From contig NZ_BSTR01000004.1 of assembly GCF_030269645.1 (NCBI RefSeq), positions 62,001 through 126,000 of the forward strand: 64,000 bases of DNA. The letters run 5' to 3'. A program made the position numbers and the translations under genes. Positions 8,089 to 15,792 of this stretch are shown here, one piece after another. The DNA is from Actinokineospora sp. NBRC 105648. GTDB lineage: Bacteria > Actinomycetota > Actinomycetes > Mycobacteriales > Pseudonocardiaceae. The notes under the pieces were generated by a model that searched no databases, was not told where the DNA came from, and saw nothing but the letters and a program-made list of their open reading frames with translations. How positions within the stretch are numbered: the first letter of the stretch is position 1; each line of letters begins with the position of its first letter.

Positions 8089-8486
8089 TCACGCCCCGCG
8101 CAGCACCCAGGCGCGGACGAGTGCACCAGTGACCACCGACAACGCCAGCGCGGCCGGCACCACCGGCAGGCCGACACCGCCGACCGGGACCACGGGCAGT
8201 ACTCGCGCCTCCCCTGCCGTGCGTACCCCGGTGGTGTCAGACCCGAGGATCCCGAACTCCGGGGCGTAACCGGGTACCGCGCCGTACAGGGCGTCCGGCG
8301 CGGCGGCGGGCGTGAACACCCCCGCCTCGGCGTAGACGGTGCCCACCCGAGTAGCACCGCCCTTGAACGCCACACGGTCTGATCGCAGTCGACCGCGAGG
8401 AAGGGCAGCGCATCGGCCGCTGCCGGGGCGGCGCCGAGCACGCCGCAGGTCAGGGCCACCACTGCTGAACCGAGCAACTGCCGCAC
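8089..8486 (-). pseudogene. Frameshifted paralogue of the neighbouring surface protein
   Basis: Frame 1, from GTG 8486 (GGAGGA 9 nt upstream), encodes a signal peptide (LLGSAVVALTCGVLGAAPAAA) and the mature start LPFLAVDCDQTV. At about 8373-8380 coding moves to another frame that continues AFKGGATRVGTVYAEAG and ends with a membrane helix plus VRAWVLRGA. Joined, the two match the start and end of the 8544-9560 protein: DC.TTV after the signal peptide; GAVPGY(A/S)P(E/Q)FGILG; and VT.ALVR(A/T)WVLR at the C-terminus. The central Pro/Gly linker is absent. A one-base indel near GTGTGG, real or a sequencing error, explains the break. If repaired, it would be a 130-residue anchored exoprotein. Confidence 0.65.
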
Positions 8487-8543
8487 GCCACGAGTTCCTC
8501 CCCCGACCGGGTTGTCCACGATCGAGTGAAGGCTGCCGGGGAG

Positions 8544-9560
8544 TCAGGAAACGGTGCGGCGAAGCACCCAGGTGCGGACGAGGGCGGCGGTGACCCCGGA
8601 GAGCACCAGCACCGCGAGCAGCACCGGCAGCGCGACGCGGTTGCCGCCGACCGGGTCGAGGGCCTCGGCGTGCCCGGCCGCCTGGACGCCGTCGCTGTCA
8701 CCGGTGCCGAGGATGCCGAACTGCGGCGAGTAGCCGGGGACCGCGCCGCCGTAGCGGACGCCCGGCGACGGGGAGAACAGCCCGGCCTGGGCGAACGGGA
8801 TGCTGGAGTAGTCGGTCATCGCCGAGCGGCCGAAGTTCAGGCCGGAGCCGTAGAGCGGCAGGCCGCCGGTGGGCAGGCCGCCGATGACGGTGCCGTCGAC
8901 GCCGGGGATCGTGCCGGTCGTGCCGCCGGGAGTGGTCGTACCGCCGCCCCCGCCGGTGTTGCCGCCGCCGGTCTGCGGGTTGCCACCGGTGCCCGGCGTG
9001 GTGCCGGGGTTGGTGCCCGGGTTGTTCGGGACCCCGGGGATGCCGGGAATCCCGGGGATCAGGTTGGGCAGCTGCGGGAGCGCCGCGGCGCCCTGCTCGA
9101 TGGTCTTGCCGACAGTGGCCGCCCCGTCCTGAACAGGGGCCACGACCGTGTTCAAGACCTTGGTCGTGACGCCGCACAGACTGGCAAGTTTGCTGGTCAC
9201 GGGAGCCAGGACTACGGAGCCCAAGGGCAGCGAGTTCACGACCTTGGCCGCGATCGCCTGCCCACTGATGGTGCTGTTGGCCGTCGAAATGGCGCCTATG
9301 GGGATCGCGGGCAGGTTGGTGAGGGTCTTGCGGAGGCCCAGGAGACCGAGTGGATCGGCGATTGACACGATCGGATCGAGGACCGCGGAGACCTTGAGTG
9401 AAATCGGGGTCCCAGGCGCCCCTTCGACTGTGGTGCTGCAGTCGCCGATCAGGATCGGCTCGGCGGCCGCCGCCGTGCCCGCACCCGCCACCAGGCCTGC
9501 CGTGACTCCGCTGATCACCAGCGTGAGTCCGGCCGCGATCGTCTTGACGCGCCGTCGCAT
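8544..9560 (-). CDS. Exported protein with Pro/Gly linker and C-terminal membrane anchor
   Basis: 338 residues from ATG 9560 (GGAGGA 5 nt upstream). Layout: basic N-terminus and signal peptide ending near AGTAAAA; an Ala/Val/Leu-rich domain with two cysteines (GDCSTT and ASLCGV, possibly disulfide-bonded); a linker of short PG/GT/GGN repeats around residues 160-220; a GAVPGYSPQFGILGTG motif; and a final hydrophobic helix followed by RTWVLRRT. The ending looks like a single membrane anchor with a short cytoplasmic tail, without an LPxTG site. The family is not recognised. The adjacent frameshifted gene is a shorter paralogue, so the pair arose by duplication. Confidence 0.7.
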   Translation of the reverse strand: MRRRVKTIAAGLTLVISGVTAGLVAGAGTAAAAEPILIGDCSTTVEGAPGTPISLKVSAVLDPIVSIADPLGLLGLRKTLTNLPAIPIGAISTANSTISGQAIAAKVVNSLPLGSVVLAPVTSKLASLCGVTTKVLNTVVAPVQDGAATVGKTIEQGAAALPQLPNLIPGIPGIPGVPNNPGTNPGTTPGTGGNPQTGGGNTGGGGGTTTPGGTTGTIPGVDGTVIGGLPTGGLPLYGSGLNFGRSAMTDYSSIPFAQAGLFSPSPGVRYGGAVPGYSPQFGILGTGDSDGVQAAGHAEALDPVGGNRVALPVLLAVLVLSGVTAALVRTWVLRRTVS

Positions 9561-9743
9561 GAAGATCCTCCGGGTACCGGCCAGTAGCTTCACTGGGAGA
9601 AACGACTGTAACCCGCAATGGTGACGTCGTCGGAACCAGTTTCCCCGAAAGAGGTTCGTGTTAGCCCGGATGGAGCACCGTGCCCGCGGGCACCCACCAC
9701 CGAGGGATCCGACCGTCGGCCAGGGCGACTACCCTGCCTGACC

Positions 9744-10514
9744 ATGAGCATCGGTGCCCACGTCCGCGATGACGACCCGCTCGGCGCCGCGCGGGAGCGC
9801 GGGGCCGACGTGGTGCAGTTCTTCCTCGCCGACCCCCAGGACTGGAAGGCCCCGAAGGCGCACCCGCGCACCGATGAGCTGCTGGCCACCGACCTGACGC
9901 TGTTCGTGCACTCCCCGTACGTGGTCAACCTGGCCTCGACGAACAACCGGGTCCGGATCCCCTCCCGCAAGCTGGTCACCCAGCACGCCGACGCCGCGGC
10001 CAAGGTCGGCGCCAAGGGCTTGGTCGTGCACGGCGGGCACGTCAACAAGGGCGAGGACGTCGAGGTCGGCTTAGCGAACTGGCGCAAGTTCTTCGAGCGG
10101 CAGCACGCCGAGGGCGGCTTCGCGGTGCCGATCCTGATCGAGAACACCGCGGGCGGCGACAACGCGATGGCCCGCCGGTTCGACGTGCTCGCCCGGCTCT
10201 GGGACCTGGTGGCCGAGTTCGGCGCGGGCTTCTGCCTGGACACCTGCCACGCCTTCGCCGCCGGGGAGGACCTGGTCGGCATCGTCGAGCGGGTCAAGGC
10301 CATCACCGGCCGGATCGACCTGGTCCACCTGAACAGCTCGCGCGACGAGTTCGGCTCCGCGCGCGACCGGCACGACAACATCGCCACCGGCACCATCGAC
10401 GCCGACCAACTGGTCGAGGTGGTGGCCGCCGCGGGTGCGCCGGTGGTGGTGGAGACCCCCGCGGAGGGGCAGGCGGCGGACATCGCGTTCCTGCGTGCGG
10501 CGCTCGGCCGGTGA
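9744..10514 (+). CDS. nfo: Deoxyribonuclease IV (AP endonuclease family 2)
   Basis: 256 residues from ATG 9744. TIM-barrel motifs of endonuclease IV are visible: MSIGAHVR at the start, LFVHSPYVVNLAS, GLVVHGGHVNKG, ILIENTAGG, CLDTCHAFAAG and LVHLNSSRDEFGSARDRHDNI. Together they give the His/Glu/Asp ligands of the trinuclear zinc site. It cleaves DNA 5' of abasic sites in base-excision repair. One leucine (10071-10073) uses the rare TTA codon, which in actinomycetes can make expression depend on the bldA tRNA. The stop overlaps the GTG start of the next gene by 4 bp. Confidence 0.9.
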   Translation: MSIGAHVRDDDPLGAARERGADVVQFFLADPQDWKAPKAHPRTDELLATDLTLFVHSPYVVNLASTNNRVRIPSRKLVTQHADAAAKVGAKGLVVHGGHVNKGEDVEVGLANWRKFFERQHAEGGFAVPILIENTAGGDNAMARRFDVLARLWDLVAEFGAGFCLDTCHAFAAGEDLVGIVERVKAITGRIDLVHLNSSRDEFGSARDRHDNIATGTIDADQLVEVVAAAGAPVVVETPAEGQAADIAFLRAALGR

Positions 10515-11947
10515 ACACCGTGCCCGCAGGCGTCACGGCGACCGGGAAGGTGGACGGCACGGTGGAGGACACCGCGCGCCCGGCCCGGGGCTCGGCGGCT
10601 GGTCGGCTCGGCCGGTCCGCGCTCGCGGCGCTGGTCCTGCTCTGCGGGGTCACGCTGCTGCTCGGGTTCGCCAACAAGGACCGCTGCACCGGCCCGGAGT
10701 TCGACACCTGGGGCCGCAGTCAGCCGGACTTCGCCGAGCGCAAGTACGCCGAGGTCTGCTACTCCGACATCCAGTTCCTCTGGATCGGCCGCGACATAGA
10801 CCGGCACGTCTTCCCCTACGTCAACGGCGGGATCACCCCCGATGGCGAGCTCAGGGGCGGCACCGTGGAGTACCCGGTGCTCACCGGGCTGCTCATCTGG
10901 GCGGGCGCGCTGTTCGCGCACACCGACGCGGGTTTCCTGCTCGCCTCGGCCCTGATCATGGCGCCGTTCGGCCTGGTCACCGCTTGGCTGCTGGGCAGGC
11001 TCTCGCGCTGGCGGGCGCTCATCTGGGCGTTGTCGCCGCCACTCGTGCTCTACGCCTTCCACAACTGGGAGCTCCCGGTCGTGGCTTGCGCGGTCGCCGC
11101 GGTCTACGTCGTGCACCGCGGCTGGGGCGCCCAGGGGGTCGCGCGGCCGCTGGTCCAACGGGCCTCGGTGAGCGCGGTGCTGCTCGGGCTCGGGTTCGCG
11201 TTCAAGCTCTACCCGGCGATCTTCGTGCTGCCGCTGATGCTCTACGTGCTCACCGGTGGCCGCGACGGTCGCGAACTCCCGGCGGGCAAGCGGCGCGACG
11301 TCGGCGGGATGGTCAAGGTCGCGCTGGTCGCCATGGGCACCGCGGCCGCGGTCAACCTCCCGTTCGCGATCGCGGGCTTCGACGGCTGGCTGGCCTCGTT
11401 CGTCTTCCAGGGCCAGCGCAAGGCCGACATCACGGCCAACTCGATCTGGTTCTGGGGCCTGCGACCGGACTCCGACCCGGAGAACGAGGCCGTGCACCAG
11501 CTGATCGGCATCGCCTCACCGGTCCTGGTGTTCGCCTCCTTCGCCGCGGCCTGTGTGGTCGGCTGGATCCGCTACCAGCGCGAGGGGACCTTCCCGTGGG
11601 TGGCCGTCTCGGCGGCGATGCTGTGCGGGTTCCTGCTACTGCACAAGGTGCACTCGCCGCAGTACACGCTGTGGCTGGTTCCAATGTTCGTGCTGATGAA
11701 GGTCCGCTGGGGCTGGATCGCCGCCTACTTCGTGGCCGACCTGGCGATGGGCATCGGGATCTTCCTGTGGTTCGCCCAGATCGCGGCCAAGCAGCCATCG
11801 GGCATCTACGAGGGCTTCGCCGCCCAGGCGGTGATGATCGGCGTCTGGGGCCGAGCCGCCCTGCTGGTCGGCCTGTTCATCGCGTTCCTGGGCGCCAAGT
11901 CCACTGTGGACGATGTGGACGCGGAACCCCTACCCTCGCGGGTATGA
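10511..11947 (+). CDS. GT87-type (DUF2029) membrane glycosyltransferase
   Basis: A 478-residue polytopic protein with about ten hydrophobic helices. It shares VCYSDIQFLW...YPVLTG and HKVHSPQYTLWLVP with the GT87 protein at 14041-15672. The family contains polyprenyl-phosphate-mannose-dependent mannosyltransferases of the actinobacterial envelope (PimE type), acting with the active site on the outer face of the membrane. The acceptor is unknown here. It is coupled to nfo and to the DUF3052 gene through 4-bp overlaps, so the three are co-transcribed. Confidence 0.8.
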   Translation: MNTVPAGVTATGKVDGTVEDTARPARGSAAGRLGRSALAALVLLCGVTLLLGFANKDRCTGPEFDTWGRSQPDFAERKYAEVCYSDIQFLWIGRDIDRHVFPYVNGGITPDGELRGGTVEYPVLTGLLIWAGALFAHTDAGFLLASALIMAPFGLVTAWLLGRLSRWRALIWALSPPLVLYAFHNWELPVVACAVAAVYVVHRGWGAQGVARPLVQRASVSAVLLGLGFAFKLYPAIFVLPLMLYVLTGGRDGRELPAGKRRDVGGMVKVALVAMGTAAAVNLPFAIAGFDGWLASFVFQGQRKADITANSIWFWGLRPDSDPENEAVHQLIGIASPVLVFASFAAACVVGWIRYQREGTFPWVAVSAAMLCGFLLLHKVHSPQYTLWLVPMFVLMKVRWGWIAAYFVADLAMGIGIFLWFAQIAAKQPSGIYEGFAAQAVMIGVWGRAALLVGLFIAFLGAKSTVDDVDAEPLPSRV

Positions 11948-12333
11948 CCACCGGCTACTCCGGCAAGCCACTGGCGGTGAAGCTGGGGGTGAAACCCGGC
12001 TCGCGCGTCCTGGTGACCGGCGCACCGGCGGACTTCGACCTCGACGCCCCACACCACCGGCGCGCCGGACGGGAGCCCTACGACGTGGTACTGCTGTTCT
12101 GCCCGTGGACAGCCGACCTCGTACGCGGCTGGGACACGGCGGTCGAGCGCACCACGGTAAACGGCGCCCTGTGGGTCGCATGGCCGAAGAAGGCGGCCAA
12201 GGTCCCCACTGACCTGGACGAGAACTGCGTACGCGGCCACGCCCTCGACCACGGCTTGGTGGACGTCAAGGTCTGCGCGATCGACGAGACCTGGTCCGGC
12301 CTGAAACTCGTCCGCCGCCTCACCGACCGCTGA
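11944..12333 (+). CDS. DUF3052 family protein
   Basis: A 129-residue soluble protein: YSGKPLAVKLGVKPGSRVLVTGAP, a variable loop, then YDVVLLFCPWTADLVRGWDTAVER and GALWVAWPKKAAKVPTDLDENCVRGHALDHGLVDVKVCAIDETWSG in the usual DUF3052 order. The central part resembles a Rossmann-like sheet. No activity is known. The start ATG overlaps the preceding TGA. The coding part ends before a 700-bp convergent intergenic region filled with repeats. Confidence 0.8.
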   Translation: MTTGYSGKPLAVKLGVKPGSRVLVTGAPADFDLDAPHHRRAGREPYDVVLLFCPWTADLVRGWDTAVERTTVNGALWVAWPKKAAKVPTDLDENCVRGHALDHGLVDVKVCAIDETWSGLKLVRRLTDR

Positions 12334-12503
12334 GAGCGGGCCACTGAGAGCGGGCCGCAGCTCGATCCCACCACTTCGCCAGCCCGGCCCAGCCCGGCCC
12401 AGCCCCTCGTCTCCCCCTCCGCTCTTTCCTTTAATTTCGCCACCAATCCGCAATCGCGACAGGATCCCAAGCCCGCTGGTACGCAACACCCGCCACCCAT
12501 GTG

Positions 12504-12641
12504 CTCGATTTGCTGGACTCGCTTCGTGTGGGGGGAGAGTGCCGCTAAACTTGCCGTGTGGTGGGGATGCCCTTCACCCGCCCTTTTTTCGCCACCGCGG
12601 TGCTCTAGGGGCCCCGCGCGAAGTGAGTTCAGTAAATCGAG
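12504..12641 (+). repeat. Structured palindromic repeat, copy A
   Basis: The 5' arm 12504-12533 (CTCGATTTGCTGGACTCGCT...GTGGGG) pairs along all 30 positions with 12612-12641. Five positions are G-U wobbles and none are mismatches. The inner stem AGAGTGCCGC (12536-12545) pairs with GCGGTGCTCT (12597-12606), including two wobbles. The loop region contains GGTGGGGATGCCCTTCACCC and a T6 run. A flank of about 25 nt before the arm (ACGCAACACCCG) and about 35 nt after it (CTTAGTCGGGCAACCTGTAT) is shared with other copies. It lies 170 bp after the DUF3052 stop, between convergent genes. The small ORFs crossing it are not genes. Confidence 0.85.
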
Positions 12642-12726
12642 CCCGCGTCTTAGTCGGGCAACCTGTATGAGCTACGCACGGCTGATACCAGTAGCCCATA
12701 CAGGTTGCCCAAGTTAAGAGCGGGCG
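12642..12726. repeat. Inverted-repeat spacer between copies A and B
   Basis: The left half (TTAGTCGGGCAACCTGTATG then AGCTAC) and right half (GTAGCC then CATACAGGTTGCCC) form a long imperfect inverted repeat around a 15-nt centre. The same spacer joins copies C and D. Each half is better viewed as the conserved 3' flank of its own repeat, so the locus is two elements tail-to-tail. Confidence 0.7.
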
Positions 12727-12865
12727 CTCGATCTAGTGAACTCCCTTTGCGCGGGGCCCCTAGAGCACCGCTGTGGGGAAAAAGCGTGGGGTGAAGGGCA
12801 TCCCCACCACCAGGTCAAGGTTAGCGGCACTCCTCCCCCACACAAAGGGAGTCCACTAGATCGAG
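12727..12865 (-). repeat. Structured palindromic repeat, copy B
   Basis: Same architecture as copy A in opposite orientation. Read on the minus strand, the 30-position terminal stem has three non-Watson-Crick positions, all G-U; read on the plus strand they would be A-C mismatches. The stem sequence differs from copy A in its middle (CTAGTGGACTCCC against TTGCTGGACTCGC), with matching changes in the other arm. It follows the rarD stop on the rarD strand. Confidence 0.85.
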
Positions 12866-12899
12866 CATCCGTAGCGGGGCTGCCGGTACCAGCGGACTC

Positions 12900-13019
12900 G
12901 AGTTCTTTAAGAGCCCGGTCGGTTCGAGCGTGCGAGTTCTTTAAGAACCGGCCGGTTCGAGCGTGCGGGTTCTTTAAAGTCCTGCCGGTTTGGCGGGTGT
13001 GAGTTCTTTGAAGAGTGGG
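12900..13019. repeat. 34-bp tandem repeats downstream of rarD
   Basis: Three consecutive units of 33-34 bp begin GAGTTCTTTAAG or GGGTTCTTTAAA and end GGTTCGAGCGTGC or a variant (12900-12933, 12934-12966, 12967-13000). A fourth partial unit ends near 13019. They sit between copy B and the rarD stop. There are no spacers, so this is not a CRISPR. Confidence 0.7.
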
Positions 13020-13034
13020 AGATTGGGCTGTCGC

Positions 13035-13943
13035 TCAGACCAGTTCTGCTTGGCGTTCCAGTGGCTTGGCCGCTGCGGCCTCTCGGTGGCGGTGCACCAG
13101 GGATTCCGTGGTGATCACCACCAGGGCCAGCCAGACCAGGCCGAAACCGACCCAGCGGGCCGTGGTCATCTGCTCGTGGAAGACGACCAGGCCGATGACG
13201 AACTGGATGGTCGGGACGAAGTACTGCAGCAGGCCCATGGTGGTCATCGACACCTTGGTCGCGGCGGCGCCGAAGAGCAGGAGCGGGATCGCGGTGATCA
13301 CGCCGGTGCCGATGAGCAGTACCGCGTTGAGCCAGCCCGCGTGGCCGAAGGTGCCGTTGCCCTGTGCGTGGTCGAAGACCAGGTAGGCCAGGGCGAACGG
13401 GGTGAGCAGCAGGGTCTCGACGGCCAGGCCCTCGGACGAGCCGACGTCGGCCTTCTTCTTCATCAGGCCGTAGGTGCCGAAGGAGAACGCCAGGGTCAGC
13501 GCGATCCACGGCAGCCTGCCGTAGTCGAAGGTCAGCTCCACGACCGCCGCCAGTGCGATGCCCAGGCCGAGCCACTGGGCCGGGCGCAGTCGTTCGCCGA
13601 CGAACAGGACGCCCAGGGCGATGGTGACCAGCGGGTTGATGAAGTACCCGAGTGCTGTTTCGACGACCTGGTTGCTGTTGACGCCGTAGATGTACATGCC
13701 CCAGTTGAGGCCGATCGTGATCGCGCCCGCGCTGATGTAGCCGAGTCGGGTGCGGGTCTCGCGGAGCTTGGACCAGCGGCGGGTGACCGTGATGAGCACC
13801 AGCACCACCAGCAGCGACCAGACGATCCGGTGGGCCAGGATCTCGACCGGTCCGGCCGGGCGCAGCAGTGGCCAGTAGAGCGGGAAGAACCCCCAGCAGG
13901 CGTAGGCGAGGAAGCCCAACCAGAAACCCTGCCTGCTGCGCAC
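13035..13943 (-). CDS. rarD: EamA-family transporter RarD
   Basis: A 302-residue membrane protein with ten hydrophobic helices in two EamA repeats. The N-terminal GFWLGFLAYACWGFFPLYW, RIVWSLLVVLVLI, YFINPLV...LGVLFVGERLRPAQW and YFVPTIQFVIGLVVFHEQMT are typical of RarD. Members of the drug/metabolite superfamily export or import small metabolites; E. coli RarD is linked to chloramphenicol sensitivity, and the substrate here is unknown. It starts at GTG 13943. Its downstream region carries tandem repeats and structured repeat copy B. Confidence 0.88.
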   Translation of the reverse strand: MRSRQGFWLGFLAYACWGFFPLYWPLLRPAGPVEILAHRIVWSLLVVLVLITVTRRWSKLRETRTRLGYISAGAITIGLNWGMYIYGVNSNQVVETALGYFINPLVTIALGVLFVGERLRPAQWLGLGIALAAVVELTFDYGRLPWIALTLAFSFGTYGLMKKKADVGSSEGLAVETLLLTPFALAYLVFDHAQGNGTFGHAGWLNAVLLIGTGVITAIPLLLFGAAATKVSMTTMGLLQYFVPTIQFVIGLVVFHEQMTTARWVGFGLVWLALVVITTESLVHRHREAAAAKPLERQAELV

Positions 13944-14040
13944 CGGCTGCTCCGATCATCCCACCACTGAGGGGTCAGTGTCTCATTGGGACAGCGCCGG
14001 GTCGAGTGAGTTGTATTCCGGCAGTCCGGGCCCGCGCCGG

Positions 14041-15672
14041 TCAGCCGGTCGTCGTGCCGACCTTCTCGCCCTCGTCGACGTCGGTCGCCTGCTCGGGCTC
14101 AGTCGGTCGCGACCTGCCGATGACCACCTTGTCCGGGGCGTCGGCCAAGATCCCGCCCGCCGGGTCGTCGCCCGCGAACCGGCGCACCCGGTCGAGCGCC
14201 GGGTGGTAGATCTCATAGATCACCAGCACGCACAGGCCGATGACCGCCAGGTCGCGCAGCACCACGAAGCCGAGGAACCACTCCTCCGGCAGGCCCTTGT
14301 TGCTCTCGCCCAGGTAGTAGGCCATCCGCGGCGCCCAGACCAGGGCGTCGATGGTCATCCAGGCCAGCAGCAGCTTCCAGCGCGGGATCGCGAGCACGGC
14401 CAGCGGCACCAGCCACAGCGAGTACTGCGGGCTCCACACCTTGTTGGTCAGCAGGAACGCCGAGACCACCAGGAACGCCAGCTGCGCGACCCGCGGTCGG
14501 GTGCGCGCGTGCAGGCCGATGTAGGCGATTCCCGCGCAGAACAGCACGAACAGCAGCGCGCTCACCAGGTTGAGCCAGTGCGGCGACTCGCCGAAGGGCA
14601 CCTGGCCGTCGAAGCCCTCCCAGCCGGTGAACTTCATCAGCACGTTGTAGAGCGAGTCCGGGTCCGCGCCGCGCTCGGAGTTGCGGCGGAAGAACTCCCA
14701 CCAGCCGGGGCGCTCCAGGATGATCAGCGGCAGGTTGCAGGCGAGCCACACCCCCGCGGCCGCGCCCGCCGCCTGCCACCAGGCGCGCAGCTTGCCGGTG
14801 CGGACGCACAGGATCAGCAGCGGGCCGAGCAGGAACAGCGGGTAGAGCTTCGCCGCCGCGCCCAGCCCGAGCAGCACGCCCGCGACCACCGGGCGCTTGC
14901 GCGACCAGGCCAGCAGACCGCCCGCGGCGCACGCGGTGGCGAGGGTGTCGAAGTTGGTGAAGGCGTGCACCAGCACCAGCGGGGACAACGCGATGAACGC
15001 GACGTCCCACGGCCGGTGCTTGGCCGTTCGCCCGGTGGCCCAGATGGTGATCAGCCAGGCCAGCGCCAGCCAGAACGCGCTGATGTCGAAGTAGATCACC
15101 ACCGGCAGCCCGGTCGGCAGCCAGCCCTGGTCGGCCAGCACCACCCAGCCCTGCGCCAGCTTCGCGTTGACCCACTGGAACATCCCGGTGATCACCGGGT
15201 ACTCCATGTACCGCAGCTGCTGGGTCGGCTTGCCCTCGTCGTCGTACCAGGACGTCTCGTACGGGAAACCGCCCTTGTCCAGCCGCTCGGCGGAGTAGAG
15301 CGGGACGATGTCGGAGTAGCACATCGCCACGAACGGGCGGTTCGCCCGCCAGTCCAGCTCGAGCTTGCCGTTGGCCTCGTACTGCTGGGCGCAGGCGGCC
15401 TTGCCGAACCAGCTGAACGCCAGCGCCACGATCGCCAGCAGCAGCCCCACCCGCAGCGGGGTCCAGAACCAGTGCCTGCCGACCACCGCGTGCTCCCCGA
15501 GCGGACCGCCGATCGGCCCGGTGGCGCCCCTGGCCAACGGCTCCGTCCAGGACGGCCGGACCCGCTCGTGCGGGCCGAGGGTGGCGGTGTCGCTGACCTC
15601 ACCGAGCCCGGGCGCGCGAACGTCCCCGGTGGGTGACTCGACCTCGTCGGGCCGAACTGGATCGCCTGGCAC
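14041..15672 (-). CDS. GT87-type (DUF2029) membrane glycosyltransferase next to ponA
   Basis: 543 residues: a 60-residue cytoplasmic N-terminus, then about ten to twelve membrane helices. ACAQQYEANGKLELDWR...CYSDIVPLYSAERL, YMEYPVITGMFQW and LLTNKVWSPQYSLWLVPL match GT87 proteins and the paralogue at 10511. Its place directly downstream of the class A PBP gene corresponds to Rv0051 after ponA1 in M. tuberculosis. It probably glycosylates an envelope lipid or polymer from a polyprenyl-phosphate sugar. A hairpin at 15744-15770 separates it from ponA. Confidence 0.8.
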   Translation of the reverse strand: MPGDPVRPDEVESPTGDVRAPGLGEVSDTATLGPHERVRPSWTEPLARGATGPIGGPLGEHAVVGRHWFWTPLRVGLLLAIVALAFSWFGKAACAQQYEANGKLELDWRANRPFVAMCYSDIVPLYSAERLDKGGFPYETSWYDDEGKPTQQLRYMEYPVITGMFQWVNAKLAQGWVVLADQGWLPTGLPVVIYFDISAFWLALAWLITIWATGRTAKHRPWDVAFIALSPLVLVHAFTNFDTLATACAAGGLLAWSRKRPVVAGVLLGLGAAAKLYPLFLLGPLLILCVRTGKLRAWWQAAGAAAGVWLACNLPLIILERPGWWEFFRRNSERGADPDSLYNVLMKFTGWEGFDGQVPFGESPHWLNLVSALLFVLFCAGIAYIGLHARTRPRVAQLAFLVVSAFLLTNKVWSPQYSLWLVPLAVLAIPRWKLLLAWMTIDALVWAPRMAYYLGESNKGLPEEWFLGFVVLRDLAVIGLCVLVIYEIYHPALDRVRRFAGDDPAGGILADAPDKVVIGRSRPTEPEQATDVDEGEKVGTTTG

Positions 15673-15743
15673 GCGGCGATGCTACGGCCTGCGGTGTGCG
15701 AACGGGGTAGGCCGGCGGGCAAATCCGGGGGGCAAATGACCGC

Positions 15744-15770
15744 GAGGCCGGGGACGTCGTCCCCGGCCTC
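15744..15770. terminator. Hairpin terminator after ponA
   Basis: GAGGCCGGGGAC (15744-15755) pairs perfectly with GTCCCCGGCCTC (15759-15770) around a 3-nt loop, 22 bp downstream of the PBP stop. Confidence 0.7.
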
Positions 15771-15792
15771 GCTGATCTACACCGCGGTACCG

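Noticed and set aside
11900-11915. TCCACTGTGGAC sequences as DnaA boxes or operators
   Set aside because: They recur inside genes as a favoured Ser-Thr-Val-Asp codon run and do not match the box consensus.
12499-12717. Small ORFs across the structured repeats (also near 24811, 25035 and 57949) encoding similar Trp/Cys/Pro-rich peptides
   Set aside because: Their similarity comes from the shared RNA/DNA repeat. They lack coding-type third-position bias and suitable ribosome-binding sites, and they occur in several frames.
12900-13019. 34-bp repeats as a CRISPR array
   Set aside because: The units are directly adjacent without unique spacers, vary in sequence, and no cas genes are present.
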